NCBI GenBank assembly: GCA_007119075.1
Contig: SKQJ01000424.1
Span: forward strand, 1-13,985
Source of the DNA: Bacteroidales bacterium
GTDB taxonomy: Bacteria; Bacteroidota; Bacteroidia; Bacteroidales; PUMT01
Length of the DNA stretch: 13,985 nt
Direction of reading: 5' to 3'
Positions 7,323-13,985 of the stretch are shown here, piece after piece. The position numbers and the translations under genes were made by a program. How positions within the stretch are numbered: the stretch's first letter is position 1; each line of letters opens with the position of its first letter. The notes beneath the pieces were generated by a model, which was given only the letters and a program-made list of their open reading frames with translations, was not told the origin of the DNA and made no database searches.

Positions 7323-7913
7323 CTAAAACTCCATAAGTGCCTTGTAGAGCCGGTCGACGGGCAACCCCATCACATTGAAGTACGATCCGTTTATGGCCTC
7401 AATGCCTACATAACCTATCCACTCCTGGATTCCATACCCTCCGGCCTTGTCATAAGGCCGGAAATTATCCACATAATAAATTATTTCTCCTGCCAGGAGT
7501 TCCCTGAAATACACTGAAGTCAGGGAATAGAAAGAAACCCGGCGGTCCGGGCTTTTGATGCAGACACCGGTAATTACCTGGTGGCTTCGTCCGGAAAGCT
7601 CTGTAAGAAATCTTATTGCCTCATCCCTGCTGCCCGGCTTGTTCATTACCGAATTATTGCACCAGACAATAGTATCGGCAGTAATTAAAACGGTCCTGTC
7701 GTCCAGCAGATTATCAAATGCACCGGCTTTTTTTTCAGCCAGATAAACAGGTATTTCTGTTTTGGAGAGAGAATCGGGAAAGGTCTCATCCGCCCCCGGA
7801 TGGCCTGCGACCTCGAACGCGATGCCAAGTCCGCAGAGAAGCTCCTGCCGGCGCGGTGACCGGGACGCCAGCAATATGCGGCTATTTGCGAATTTATCCT
7901 TTAAATGAAGCAT
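7323..7913 (-). CDS. maf: Maf-family nucleotide pyrophosphatase
   Basis: At 196 residues this is the usual length for Maf proteins, which hydrolyse non-canonical or pyrimidine NTPs to NMP and pyrophosphate. Visible motifs are the phosphate-binding LLASRSPRRQELL (14-26), TADTIVW (78-84) containing the probable catalytic Asp80, and YDKAGGYGIQ (154-163). This pattern is closest to the YhdE-type dTTP/UTP pyrophosphatases, an assignment by family resemblance only. The ATG at 7913 lies four bases after the stop of the UbiA-family gene, so the two are almost certainly co-transcribed. It is the last gene of the unit that starts at 10448. Confidence 0.93.
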   Translation of the reverse strand: MLHLKDKFANSRILLASRSPRRQELLCGLGIAFEVAGHPGADETFPDSLSKTEIPVYLAEKKAGAFDNLLDDRTVLITADTIVWCNNSVMNKPGSRDEAIRFLTELSGRSHQVITGVCIKSPDRRVSFYSLTSVYFRELLAGEIIYYVDNFRPYDKAGGYGIQEWIGYVGIEAINGSYFNVMGLPVDRLYKALMEF

Positions 7914-7917
7914 AATT

Positions 7918-8901
7918 TCAAAAGGATGCGATAATTATATACCTGACAAGAAGCGAATAGGAGATTCCCGTCAGCATGATCAGCTTGGCCAGGTTATGGG
8001 CAGACCTGTAATCCGGCTTACTCCGTGCCATGATTATCCTGTAAAGCAAAAGCACCAGGGGCAGAATCAGGAGCGCAAGAAAATACAGCAGGCTCAGGTA
8101 ATCGGTTTCCCCGAAAAATCCGGTCATAAGGTGCCCTTTATAAAGATACGCAAGCGAAGCCAGAGTCACAAAGATCAGTCCCCCGACGATCAGCTTGGTG
8201 TAAGGAATTCCGAGGACTATCGGCACCGACTTTCTCCCCTGGACGACATCTCCTTCATAATCCTCAATATCCTTGATGAGTTCCCTTATAAGGGTGGTAA
8301 TGAAGGCAAAGTAGCCGAATGATCCCACCCATGCAAAAATATAGGCAAAACTGGTGTGGTGCGTTCTTAATATGGCGCCGTATTCCCTGTTCAGCGCCGG
8401 CAGCTCAAACAATACGACGGTTACAGGCACCATGGCAGTAAGGATAGCGATTACCAGGTTGCCGGTAAGGAACTGACGGTTAAAGTTTGTGGAATAAAAC
8501 CAGAGCATCCCCGCCGCCAGTATGAAAAAAATCCCCATAAGGGGCACCCCGACATGGAACGCGACATAGAACCCGGTTACAAAACCAAAAAAATTAAGCA
8601 GCCAGTGAAGGATAATTGCAGCGCGCCGGGACAGCTGCCGGCCGACTACCACCCGGCCGGGACGGTTGAGGCGGTCGGTCCTTGTATCAAAGTAATCATT
8701 GATCACGTAGCCTGCCGCGGTGACCGTCACGGAAGCCAGTACCAGCAGAAAGAAACGGAAATGATCCAGCTGAAGCTCGAAATCGCTTATCCACAGTATC
8801 GGCTGTATTATGGCATGTCGCATCAGGTACATGGTGGCAGCCACTATCAGCAGGTTTTTGTACCTGATGAGCCGGAGAAACGGTATGAGCTTGTTGCTCA
8901 T
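7918..8901 (-). CDS. UbiA-family prenyltransferase (geranylgeranylglycerol-phosphate transferase-like)
   Basis: This 327-residue polytopic membrane protein has about eight or nine hydrophobic segments. The two Asp-rich motifs of UbiA enzymes are intact: NDYFDTRTD (68-76, D69, D72, D76) and DIEDYEGD (211-218), the latter followed by GRKSVPIVLG. These residues bind Mg2+ and the prenyl diphosphate. Bacteroidota homologues are commonly labelled geranylgeranylglycerol-phosphate geranylgeranyltransferase after the archaeal lipid enzyme, but the real acceptor in bacteria is not established to my knowledge. A quinone-like aromatic acceptor is also possible. The ATG overlaps the stop of the upstream KdsC-containing gene (ATGA, 8898-8901), and maf follows after four bases, so translation of the three is probably coupled. 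Confidence 0.88.
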   Translation of the reverse strand: MSNKLIPFLRLIRYKNLLIVAATMYLMRHAIIQPILWISDFELQLDHFRFFLLVLASVTVTAAGYVINDYFDTRTDRLNRPGRVVVGRQLSRRAAIILHWLLNFFGFVTGFYVAFHVGVPLMGIFFILAAGMLWFYSTNFNRQFLTGNLVIAILTAMVPVTVVLFELPALNREYGAILRTHHTSFAYIFAWVGSFGYFAFITTLIRELIKDIEDYEGDVVQGRKSVPIVLGIPYTKLIVGGLIFVTLASLAYLYKGHLMTGFFGETDYLSLLYFLALLILPLVLLLYRIIMARSKPDYRSAHNLAKLIMLTGISYSLLVRYIIIASF

Positions 8902-10448
8902 AAAATGAAAGTATCATCACCCATCCAGACCCCGTGCACCCTCATTACCTGTTCCAGGACATCCCTCACGCACCCATGTCCGCCCCTGAACCCGGATACA
9001 TACCTGGCAACCTGCTTGATCTCGGGAACGGCATCGGCGGGACATGCTGGAAAACCGGCCTTTTGCATCACAGGATAATCGGGCAGATCATCGCCCATGT
9101 ACAGGACATCGCCGGGATCCAGTCCATATTTATTGCAAAAGTGCATAAAATCATCAATTTTGCTGGAGGATTTAAGATAAACATCGTGGACCCCCAGCAT
9201 GTTGAATCTTTTTCTGACCTGTTCGGAATTTCCCCCGGTAATTATGGCAATGCGATAACCTTTGCGCACGGCCAGCTGCATGGCGAAACCATCTTTGATG
9301 TTCATGCTCCTGATCAGCTCGCCGTTAGGGTCCATCAATAATATACCGTCAGAAAATACCCCGTCGACATCAAAGGCAAATGCCTTGACCCTGCTTAGTT
9401 CTTCCTTGAAAAAACTCATTTCTTTTAATTTTGCTTCGTTTGACGGTTCTGCTGCATGCCCCGGATCCTCCGGGGTCCCGGAATTAGTGTCGCTTGCCGG
9501 TTTTGAGGCGCCTGCCGGTACTGCTGCACGCCCGGGACTTTCCGTGGTCCCGGATTTTGCTTCGTTTCCGGGTTCTGCTTCATTTCCGGGTTCAGAACCG
9601 TTTCCGGGTTTTGCAGCGTATCCGGGTTTTTCTTCGTTTCCGGGTTTTTCTTCGTTTCCGGGTTTTTTCCCGGACCCCAATTTGCGGATGCTGCCGGACA
9701 GCTGTTCATAGACATCCCTTAATCCGGGTGTTGAAGATAACAAATCCTGATGCTTCTGAATAATTATTTCGTCATTTCTTGCCGCGGGTCCGGTTTGAGA
9801 AGCTGAAGGCCCCAGGGAGACTGCCTTACCTGCAGTTTCCCTGATCAGGGGATGATACAGCTCAAAAGGCAGTCCGGCCTTAGAAGAGATCTCTTCGGCC
9901 AGGGCATACATGTGGTTTGTGAAATTACATGCAAAGACTGCTCCCAGGTGAAGGAGCAGTCGTTTTTCCGAATTCACTTCATAAACAAAGGGGCTGATTG
10001 CCCGGGCCAACGACTCAAGCCTGGCAGGGCCAACCGGACCGACGGACTCGATACAAAGGGGCATATCGGAAAATTCCGGGATTTTTCGGCCGGAAATTGT
10101 TTGCAGCGGATAAAGCACACCATAATTATCGGAATGGCCGGCAAGGATTTCAAGCGGCAGACTGCCGGCGGTATGGATCAGAAAGCTTTTTTTAAACCCG
10201 ATTTTTGTAACTGTGCCTGCCAGTGCCTGATCGGTCAGGGCGAATATCCATATTCCGGATTCAGGGATCTCACTGATATCGGTGGTCCATGCTGCACTTA
10301 CTTTTTCAGCCAGCTCGCGGGCATGTGAGGAAGTCCTGCTATAGACGATATCAATGGTATACCCGGCCTGATGCAGGGAAAGGGCCATGAAGCTTGCCAC
10401 ATTTCCTGCGCCTATAATTGCAATCTTTTCCGGGTTTGATTCAGTCAT
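8898..10448 (-). CDS. Fusion of Rossmann/DUF2520 protein and KdsC-like HAD phosphatase through a hexapeptide-repeat linker
   Basis: This 516-residue protein has three parts. Residues 1 to about 255 form a dehydrogenase-like Rossmann domain (IAIIGAGNVASFMA, 9-22) followed by a DUF2520 helical domain. No substrate is known to me. Residues 261-338 are a Pro/Gly-rich hexapeptide tract. Residues 344-516 are a KdsC-type HAD phosphatase: FAFDVDGVFSDG (357-368, D360 and D362), IITGGNS (402-408), K430 and GDDLPDYPVM (452-461). KdsC removes phosphate from Kdo-8-phosphate or related nonulosonate-9-phosphates for LPS-type sugars. I chose the ATG at 10448. The frame stays open to a GTG at 10550, but that start would place an intrinsic terminator (10492-10523) and a promoter element inside the gene and add a non-conserved tail. 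An internal ATG at 9419 could start KdsC alone. The gene overlaps the UbiA gene by four bases. Confidence 0.88.
   Translation of the reverse strand: MTESNPEKIAIIGAGNVASFMALSLHQAGYTIDIVYSRTSSHARELAEKVSAAWTTDISEIPESGIWIFALTDQALAGTVTKIGFKKSFLIHTAGSLPLEILAGHSDNYGVLYPLQTISGRKIPEFSDMPLCIESVGPVGPARLESLARAISPFVYEVNSEKRLLLHLGAVFACNFTNHMYALAEEISSKAGLPFELYHPLIRETAGKAVSLGPSASQTGPAARNDEIIIQKHQDLLSSTPGLRDVYEQLSGSIRKLGSGKKPGNEEKPGNEEKPGYAAKPGNGSEPGNEAEPGNEAKSGTTESPGRAAVPAGASKPASDTNSGTPEDPGHAAEPSNEAKLKEMSFFKEELSRVKAFAFDVDGVFSDGILLMDPNGELIRSMNIKDGFAMQLAVRKGYRIAIITGGNSEQVRKRFNMLGVHDVYLKSSSKIDDFMHFCNKYGLDPGDVLYMGDDLPDYPVMQKAGFPACPADAVPEIKQVARYVSGFRGGHGCVRDVLEQVMRVHGVWMGDDTFIL
9435..9668 (-). repeat. 18-bp minisatellite encoding 13 hexapeptide units
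   Basis: The tract is exactly 13 x 18 bp and encodes hexads in unbroken register, with core pattern x-x-P-G-x-x. The first units (KKPGNE, EKPGNE, EKPGYA, AKPGNG, SEPGNE, AEPGNE) are very alike. The last seven (AKSGTT to AEPSNE) have diverged while keeping Pro or Ser at position 3 and mostly Gly at position 4. Units 1 and 2 share 17 of 18 bases. The gradient suggests recent copying at the DUF2520 side and older units at the KdsC side. The composition, charged and rich in Pro/Gly, predicts a disordered spacer. Confidence 0.92.
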
Positions 10449-10475
10449 TTTGTCTGTTTCGGTCAAGAACCGGAT

Positions 10476-10483
10476 CAAAATTA
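10476..10483 (-). promoter_or_regulatory. Bacteroidota-type -7 promoter element for the DUF2520/KdsC-UbiA-maf unit
   Basis: On the minus strand this reads TAATTTTG, a full match to TAnnTTTG. It lies 28 bases upstream of the ATG at 10448 and directly after the T-rich tail of the acyl-CoA dehydrogenase terminator. The position fits a leader of about 20 bases. The -33 region would fall within the terminator stem and lacks a clean TTG, so strength is uncertain. Confidence 0.4.
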
Positions 10484-10491
10484 AATAAATA

Positions 10492-10523
10492 ATCCCGGAA
10501 TCAGGTCTTCCTGATCCCGGGAT
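10492..10523 (-). terminator. Rho-independent terminator of the etf/acyl-CoA dehydrogenase operon
   Basis: The arms 10510-10523 and 10492-10505 form a 14-bp stem with a single G-T type wobble and a 4-base loop. On the minus strand the stem is followed by ATTATTTATTTAATTTT, a T-rich tail. It starts 24 bases after the acyl-CoA dehydrogenase stop codon. Its presence shows that the downstream gene should start at 10448 and not at the GTG at 10550. Confidence 0.88.
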
Positions 10524-10546
10524 CAACGTTTTTCTGGAAAACTGGT

Positions 10547-12271
10547 TCACTCGGCAGTAGCCGGGACGTATTTAAATGACCCTAGTTCCTTGACATCCAG
10601 ACTGTTAATATAAACCGCCCTTTCCCGGTTACGGGCTTTTGCGCTGTAGATGAATACGGTAGCGCTGCCCAGGTAAGAATTGTCCCTGACGGCATCCTTG
10701 AGAAGCAGGTAGCCCATAATTATGTTTCCGGCCATTTCAACCAGTCTCCTGGCATGAAAGTCCATAAGCTCGCTGCTGCCGGCTGCGGAAACCCGGCCGG
10801 CGCATTTCTCATATTCATCGGTCATTTCCATCAACCATGATTTCAGGTATTCCATTTCGGGAGCAAATATTTCTGACTGATAAGTTTCCCGGATGTAGCC
10901 CAGATATGCCCCGGAGGTGACCCCGCGAATGGCAGCTACAACCTGGAGCTGGGAAGTGCCTTCATATATGGAGGTGATCCTTGCATCCCGGTAGATCCTC
11001 TCGATGGGGAAATCTTTCATAAAGCCTGCACCACCGTGTACCTGAAGGGAATCGTAAGCTATTTCATTCGAGTATTCGCTGGCAACAAGCTTGAGAAGGG
11101 GGGTGTAAACATCGGCCAGCCTCTGGTACTTTTTCTGCTCATTGCGCTCTCCGGGTTCAAGTTTCCTCTCTTCCGAGATGGCGTTGTAGTTTTTGTAAAT
11201 ATCGACAAAGCGCGCTGTTTCATACAATAACGTCCTTTGCGCCCTGATCTTCACCTCCATGTTCCTGAGCATTTCATATACAGCCGGGAACTGAATAACG
11301 GGACGGCCGAACTGTGTCCGTTCACCGGCATATTTAAGCGCTTCCCGGTAGGCTGCCTCGGAAATGCCGACCGATTGCGCGGCAACGCCCAGACGGGCAC
11401 TGTTCATAAGCGACATGACATATTTTATAAGACCGAACTTCCTGTCGCCAACAAGTTTTGCAGGGGCATTTTTGAAGACAAGCTCGCAGGTGGGTGACCC
11501 CTTAATACCAAGCTTATTCTCAATCCTCCTGATAGTCAAAGCCTTGTCTTTTCTGTCATAAACAAACAGCGACAATCCCCTGCCATCGGACGTGCCTTCT
11601 TCGCTACGGGCAAGGACCAGGGAAATATCGGCATCGCCGTTGGTTATAAACCGCTTTACGCCGTTAAGCAGCCACATGTTCCTTTTTGCGTCCCAGGTGG
11701 CTTTGAGCTGGACAGCCTGAAGATCCGAGCCCGCATCGGGTTCGGTAAGATCCATTGCGGCGGTGGCACCCGTGTTAAAACGGGGCAGAAACTCATCCTT
11801 TATCTCTTCCGATCCAAATTCATGCAAGGTTTCGGCGCAGTCCTGAAGCCCCCAGATGTTGGCAAAGCCCGCGTCGGCCCTCGATACGATCTCGGCCGCC
11901 ATGACATAGGGCACCATCGGAAAATTCAGTCCCCCGTATTGCCTCGGCAAAGACATCCCGATAAGGCCCGACCTGGTCAGCGCCTCATGGTTCTCACTGG
12001 TACCCCTGGCATATTTGACCTCGTTGTTTTCAAGCGTGGGACCTTCGGCATCGACCGATTCGGCGTTGGGCGCAATCACATTTCCGCAGATGTCGCCGAC
12101 TATCTCAAGTATCTTGTCATATCCGTCCATTGCATCCTCATGATCCATAAATGCATAGTCATAACTGTCCCTGTCCGAAAAACCGCGTTCCTTGAGCATG
12201 ACTATCTTTTTCATCAGGGGGTGATCCAGATGAAATTTTATATCCCTGTTATCAGTATAATAATTTGCCAT
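10547..12271 (-). CDS. Acyl-CoA dehydrogenase, long form with C-terminal extension, ETF-linked
   Basis: This 574-residue flavoprotein interconverts acyl-CoA and enoyl-CoA, exchanging electrons with the ETF encoded just upstream. Visible features are the FAD-binding MDLTEPDAGSDLQAV (173-187), GERTQFGRPVIQFPAVYEML (316-335), LQVHGGAGFMKDFPIERIYR (409-428) and the catalytic-base segment SIYEGTSQLQ (434-443, Glu437). About 115 further residues form the extra C-terminal domain found in the 570-600-residue subfamily. Short-chain butyryl-CoA dehydrogenases are near 380 residues. The substrate cannot be read from sequence. A fermentative reductive role or a beta-oxidation role are both possible. The start overlaps the etfA stop by one base (TAATG at 12273-12269), a coupled arrangement. 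The N-terminus MANYYTDNRDIKFHL fits homologues. Confidence 0.94.
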   Translation of the reverse strand: MANYYTDNRDIKFHLDHPLMKKIVMLKERGFSDRDSYDYAFMDHEDAMDGYDKILEIVGDICGNVIAPNAESVDAEGPTLENNEVKYARGTSENHEALTRSGLIGMSLPRQYGGLNFPMVPYVMAAEIVSRADAGFANIWGLQDCAETLHEFGSEEIKDEFLPRFNTGATAAMDLTEPDAGSDLQAVQLKATWDAKRNMWLLNGVKRFITNGDADISLVLARSEEGTSDGRGLSLFVYDRKDKALTIRRIENKLGIKGSPTCELVFKNAPAKLVGDRKFGLIKYVMSLMNSARLGVAAQSVGISEAAYREALKYAGERTQFGRPVIQFPAVYEMLRNMEVKIRAQRTLLYETARFVDIYKNYNAISEERKLEPGERNEQKKYQRLADVYTPLLKLVASEYSNEIAYDSLQVHGGAGFMKDFPIERIYRDARITSIYEGTSQLQVVAAIRGVTSGAYLGYIRETYQSEIFAPEMEYLKSWLMEMTDEYEKCAGRVSAAGSSELMDFHARRLVEMAGNIIMGYLLLKDAVRDNSYLGSATVFIYSAKARNRERAVYINSLDVKELGSFKYVPATAE

Positions 12272-13290
12272 TACTTTGTATTCTTTTGATAGTACTTAAT
12301 CATTTTGGGCAGGATCTCAATAAGGTCGCCGATTATGGTGTAATCGGCAATCTGGTTGATAGGGGCGTCAGGATCGTTGTTGATGGAGATAATGATGACT
12401 GACTGGTCCATGCCGGCGCGATGCTGGATCTGACCGGAAATACCGCAGGCGATATACAGTTTGGGGCGAACGGTAACGCCGGTCTGCCCTACCTGCCTTT
12501 CATGATCTATAAACCCGCCGTCGACTGCCGCCCTGGAGCCGGCAACCTCCCCGCCAAGAACACCGGCAAGGTCATAAAGCAGCTGGAAATTCTCCCGGGA
12601 TCCCACTCCGTATCCTCCGGAAATAATTATTCCCGCATTTTTTATATTGACTTTCCTGCTTTCTATGTGTCTTTCAATAATACTGGTTATGAAATCTTCA
12701 TCACTGAGCCACTGCCGGAACTCAATCTCCCTGATCTCTCCCCTGAAATCGGCCGAAAGGACCTCCTTTTTCATGACTCCTTCCCTGACGGTAGCCAGCT
12801 GGGGACGGGTTTCGGGATTTATTATGGTCGCGAGGATATTGCCTCCGAAGGCGGGCCTGATCTGGTAGAGAAGATCCTTGTATTCCTTTTTGGTCCTGGG
12901 CTCAGTATGGTCACCTATTTCAAGGGCAGTACAATCGGCGGTTAGTCCGCATTTCAGAGCTGAAGCAATGCGCGGTGCCAGATCCCTGCCTATGGAGGTT
13001 GCCCCGAAAAGCCCTATGCGCGGCTGTTCCCCTTCGAAAAGCCGTTTGACGATAGTGGCATGGGGAAGGGTGGCATAGGGATAAAGGCGCTTGTCGTCAG
13101 CTACATGGACCACATCAGCGCCATAGGGGAATATCTGCTTTTCAATGCCATTCAGCCCGGAACCGATTACAACCGCCTCGAGCCGGCAATTAAGCATTGT
13201 GGCCAGAGACCGCCCTTTTGACAATAGCTCAAGGCTGACCTCTGCAATCTGTCCATCTTCAATTTCACAATAAACAAAAACGTTATCCAC
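12271..13290 (-). CDS. etfA: Electron transfer flavoprotein alpha subunit
   Basis: This 339-residue subunit carries the main FAD of the ETF dimer. The C-terminal FAD domain has the family signature: GSRAAVDGGFIDHERQVGQT (251-270), LYIACGISGQIQHRAGM (278-294) and INNDPDAPI (303-311), ending in ADYTIIGDL. The N-terminal domain (about 1-200) is the usual alpha/beta fold seen in both subunits. The start codon is GTG at 13290, supported by the typical opening (M)DNVFVYCEI; no ATG in frame gives a similar N-terminus. It lies 86 bases after etfB, and its stop overlaps the start of the acyl-CoA dehydrogenase gene. Whether this ETF bifurcates electrons cannot be decided from the motifs I can read. Confidence 0.95.
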   Translation of the reverse strand: MDNVFVYCEIEDGQIAEVSLELLSKGRSLATMLNCRLEAVVIGSGLNGIEKQIFPYGADVVHVADDKRLYPYATLPHATIVKRLFEGEQPRIGLFGATSIGRDLAPRIASALKCGLTADCTALEIGDHTEPRTKKEYKDLLYQIRPAFGGNILATIINPETRPQLATVREGVMKKEVLSADFRGEIREIEFRQWLSDEDFITSIIERHIESRKVNIKNAGIIISGGYGVGSRENFQLLYDLAGVLGGEVAGSRAAVDGGFIDHERQVGQTGVTVRPKLYIACGISGQIQHRAGMDQSVIIISINNDPDAPINQIADYTIIGDLIEILPKMIKYYQKNTK

Positions 13291-13321
13291 TTTTTTATTT
13301 TTAAAATTATCATTAATTATA

Positions 13322-13371
13322 GCAGGCCTGCCAGGGATTTATTTTGAGCCTGCCGGTTGGTTCCTGCCTGC
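13322..13371 (-). repeat. Three GGCAGG repeats in the etfB-etfA spacer
   Basis: The minus strand carries GGCAGG three times (13368-13363, 13354-13349, 13332-13327). The GCAGGC at 13353-13348 can pair with GCCTGC at 13327-13322, and GCAGGCCTGC at 13322-13331 is itself palindromic. An AT-rich stretch then leads to the GTG of etfA. The structure could be an mRNA processing, attenuation or stability element within the operon. There is no T-run directly after the stem, so a terminator is unlikely. Confidence 0.35.
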
Positions 13372-13376
13372 AACAG

Positions 13377-13985
13377 CTATCCTATTGTATGATTGGATAT
13401 GAGTTCCTTCATCAGCCCTTCTATATCGCTGTTGCTGGAAGATAGCACTTTTGACTCCCGGCTGGCGAAAACCACATTTTCAATCTTCTTTACTTTGGTC
13501 GGGGAGCCCGATAATCCCAGCTGTTCCAGATCGGCCTCGATATCGGCAACCCCCCATTCCCTGATAAGCAGGTACGGACGGTCTTTCTGGAGCTGCAGAT
13601 AATCTTCGCTTGTATCCTGCAATTCGCCAAGGCTTCTTGCATGCTTGTATTTGATGGTGTATTTGGCATGCCTGGAACGGCATTCGGGAGCCGAGCTGTG
13701 AACAGTGACAACAATCGGAAGAGGGGCAGAAACGGTTTCAACGCCCCTTTCGAGCCTTCGCTTGATGGTGATTTTCTTTTTATCGACATCAATAATTTCC
13801 TCGGCATATGTGATCTGCGGCAGCCCCAGCTTTTCGGCAACCTGGGGTCCGACCTGGGCGGTGTCGCCGTCTATTGCCTGTCGGCCCGCAATTACCAGAT
13901 CATAGGGAGCTAGTTTTTTTATCGCAAGCGAAAGAGCATAGGAAGTTGCAAGAGTATCGGAACCGGCAAATTTCCTGTCGGTCAA
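13377..13985 (-). CDS. etfB: Electron transfer flavoprotein beta subunit (partial, N-terminus outside window)
   Basis: The last 203 codons of EtfB are present. The frame continues past the window edge; the first in-window codon is TTG (Leu) within the conserved (L)TDRKFAGSDTLATSY, so it is internal and not a start. Full-length EtfB is about 260-290 residues, so roughly 60-85 residues are missing. The nucleotide-binding signature IAGRQAIDGDTAQVGPQVAEKLGLP is visible in two pieces: AGRQAIDGDTAQVGPQ, then VAEKLGLPQITYAEE. This region holds AMP or a second FAD in the EtfB family. The C-terminal LGLSGSPTKVKKIENV is also typical. It precedes etfA on the same strand, giving the order etfB-etfA-acyl-CoA dehydrogenase. 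Confidence 0.94.
   Translation of the reverse strand: MTDRKFAGSDTLATSYALSLAIKKLAPYDLVIAGRQAIDGDTAQVGPQVAEKLGLPQITYAEEIIDVDKKKITIKRRLERGVETVSAPLPIVVTVHSSAPECRSRHAKYTIKYKHARSLGELQDTSEDYLQLQKDRPYLLIREWGVADIEADLEQLGLSGSPTKVKKIENVVFASRESKVLSSSNSDIEGLMKELISNHTIG

Noticed and set aside
9419..9670. The linker as a collagen-like or CRISPR-like repeat
   Set aside because: There is no Gly-X-Y triplet periodicity, and no spacer/repeat alternation. The units are contiguous 18-bp coding repeats.
9262..9715. Repeat-rich frames on the plus strand and in another minus frame over the minisatellite (FPGFSS and NPETKK type repeats)
   Set aside because: They are alternative translations of the same 18-bp DNA repeat. 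Only the frame joining DUF2520 and KdsC carries conserved domains on both sides.
10449..10550. N-terminal extension of the DUF2520/KdsC protein from GTG at 10550
   Set aside because: The 34 extra residues are encoded by the terminator and promoter sequence and precede the normal Rossmann start. They are open by chance.

Overview
All the protein genes lie on the minus strand. The gene content points to an anaerobic member of the Bacteroidota, probably Bacteroidales-like. The evidence is an S46 dipeptidyl-peptidase of the DPP11 kind, a UbiA-family prenyltransferase next to a KdsC-type phosphatase and Maf, an etfB-etfA-acyl-CoA dehydrogenase operon, a lipoprotein with acidic residues after its lipobox cysteine, and one good TAnnTTTG-type -7 promoter element. 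No rRNA, tRNA, CRISPR array, insertion sequence or phage gene was seen.

In transcription order (high to low coordinates), the window opens inside etfB, followed by etfA and a long acyl-CoA dehydrogenase. This unit ends at a clear intrinsic terminator (10492-10523). A promoter-like element sits directly beyond it and serves a second unit: a DUF2520/KdsC fusion protein, a UbiA prenyltransferase and maf, joined by an ATGA overlap and a 4-base gap. Next comes a secreted Asp/Glu-specific dipeptidyl-peptidase (DPP11 type), followed by a hairpin. A compact three-gene [FeFe]-hydrogenase operon (NuoE-like, NuoF-like and catalytic subunits) follows and ends in a 16-bp-stem terminator. A beta-helix surface lipoprotein gene runs off the low-coordinate end.

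Two parts of the window bear on fermentative redox balance. The ETF/acyl-CoA dehydrogenase set passes electrons to or from acyl-CoA substrates. The hydrogenase can release NADH electrons as H2. The hydrogenase promoter region carries two tandem inverted repeats (TGTTA-N6-TAACA) that resemble operators of Rex, the NADH/NAD+-sensing repressor. The NuoF-like subunit is reduced to its flavin/NADH core, which raises the question of whether this enzyme bifurcates electrons or works with NADH alone.

The most unusual structure is the DUF2520-KdsC fusion. Two domains usually encoded by separate genes are joined by 13 hexapeptide units in unbroken register (an 18-bp minisatellite), and a plausible internal start for KdsC alone is retained. 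The only gene-free stretch longer than 300 bases is 999-1355.
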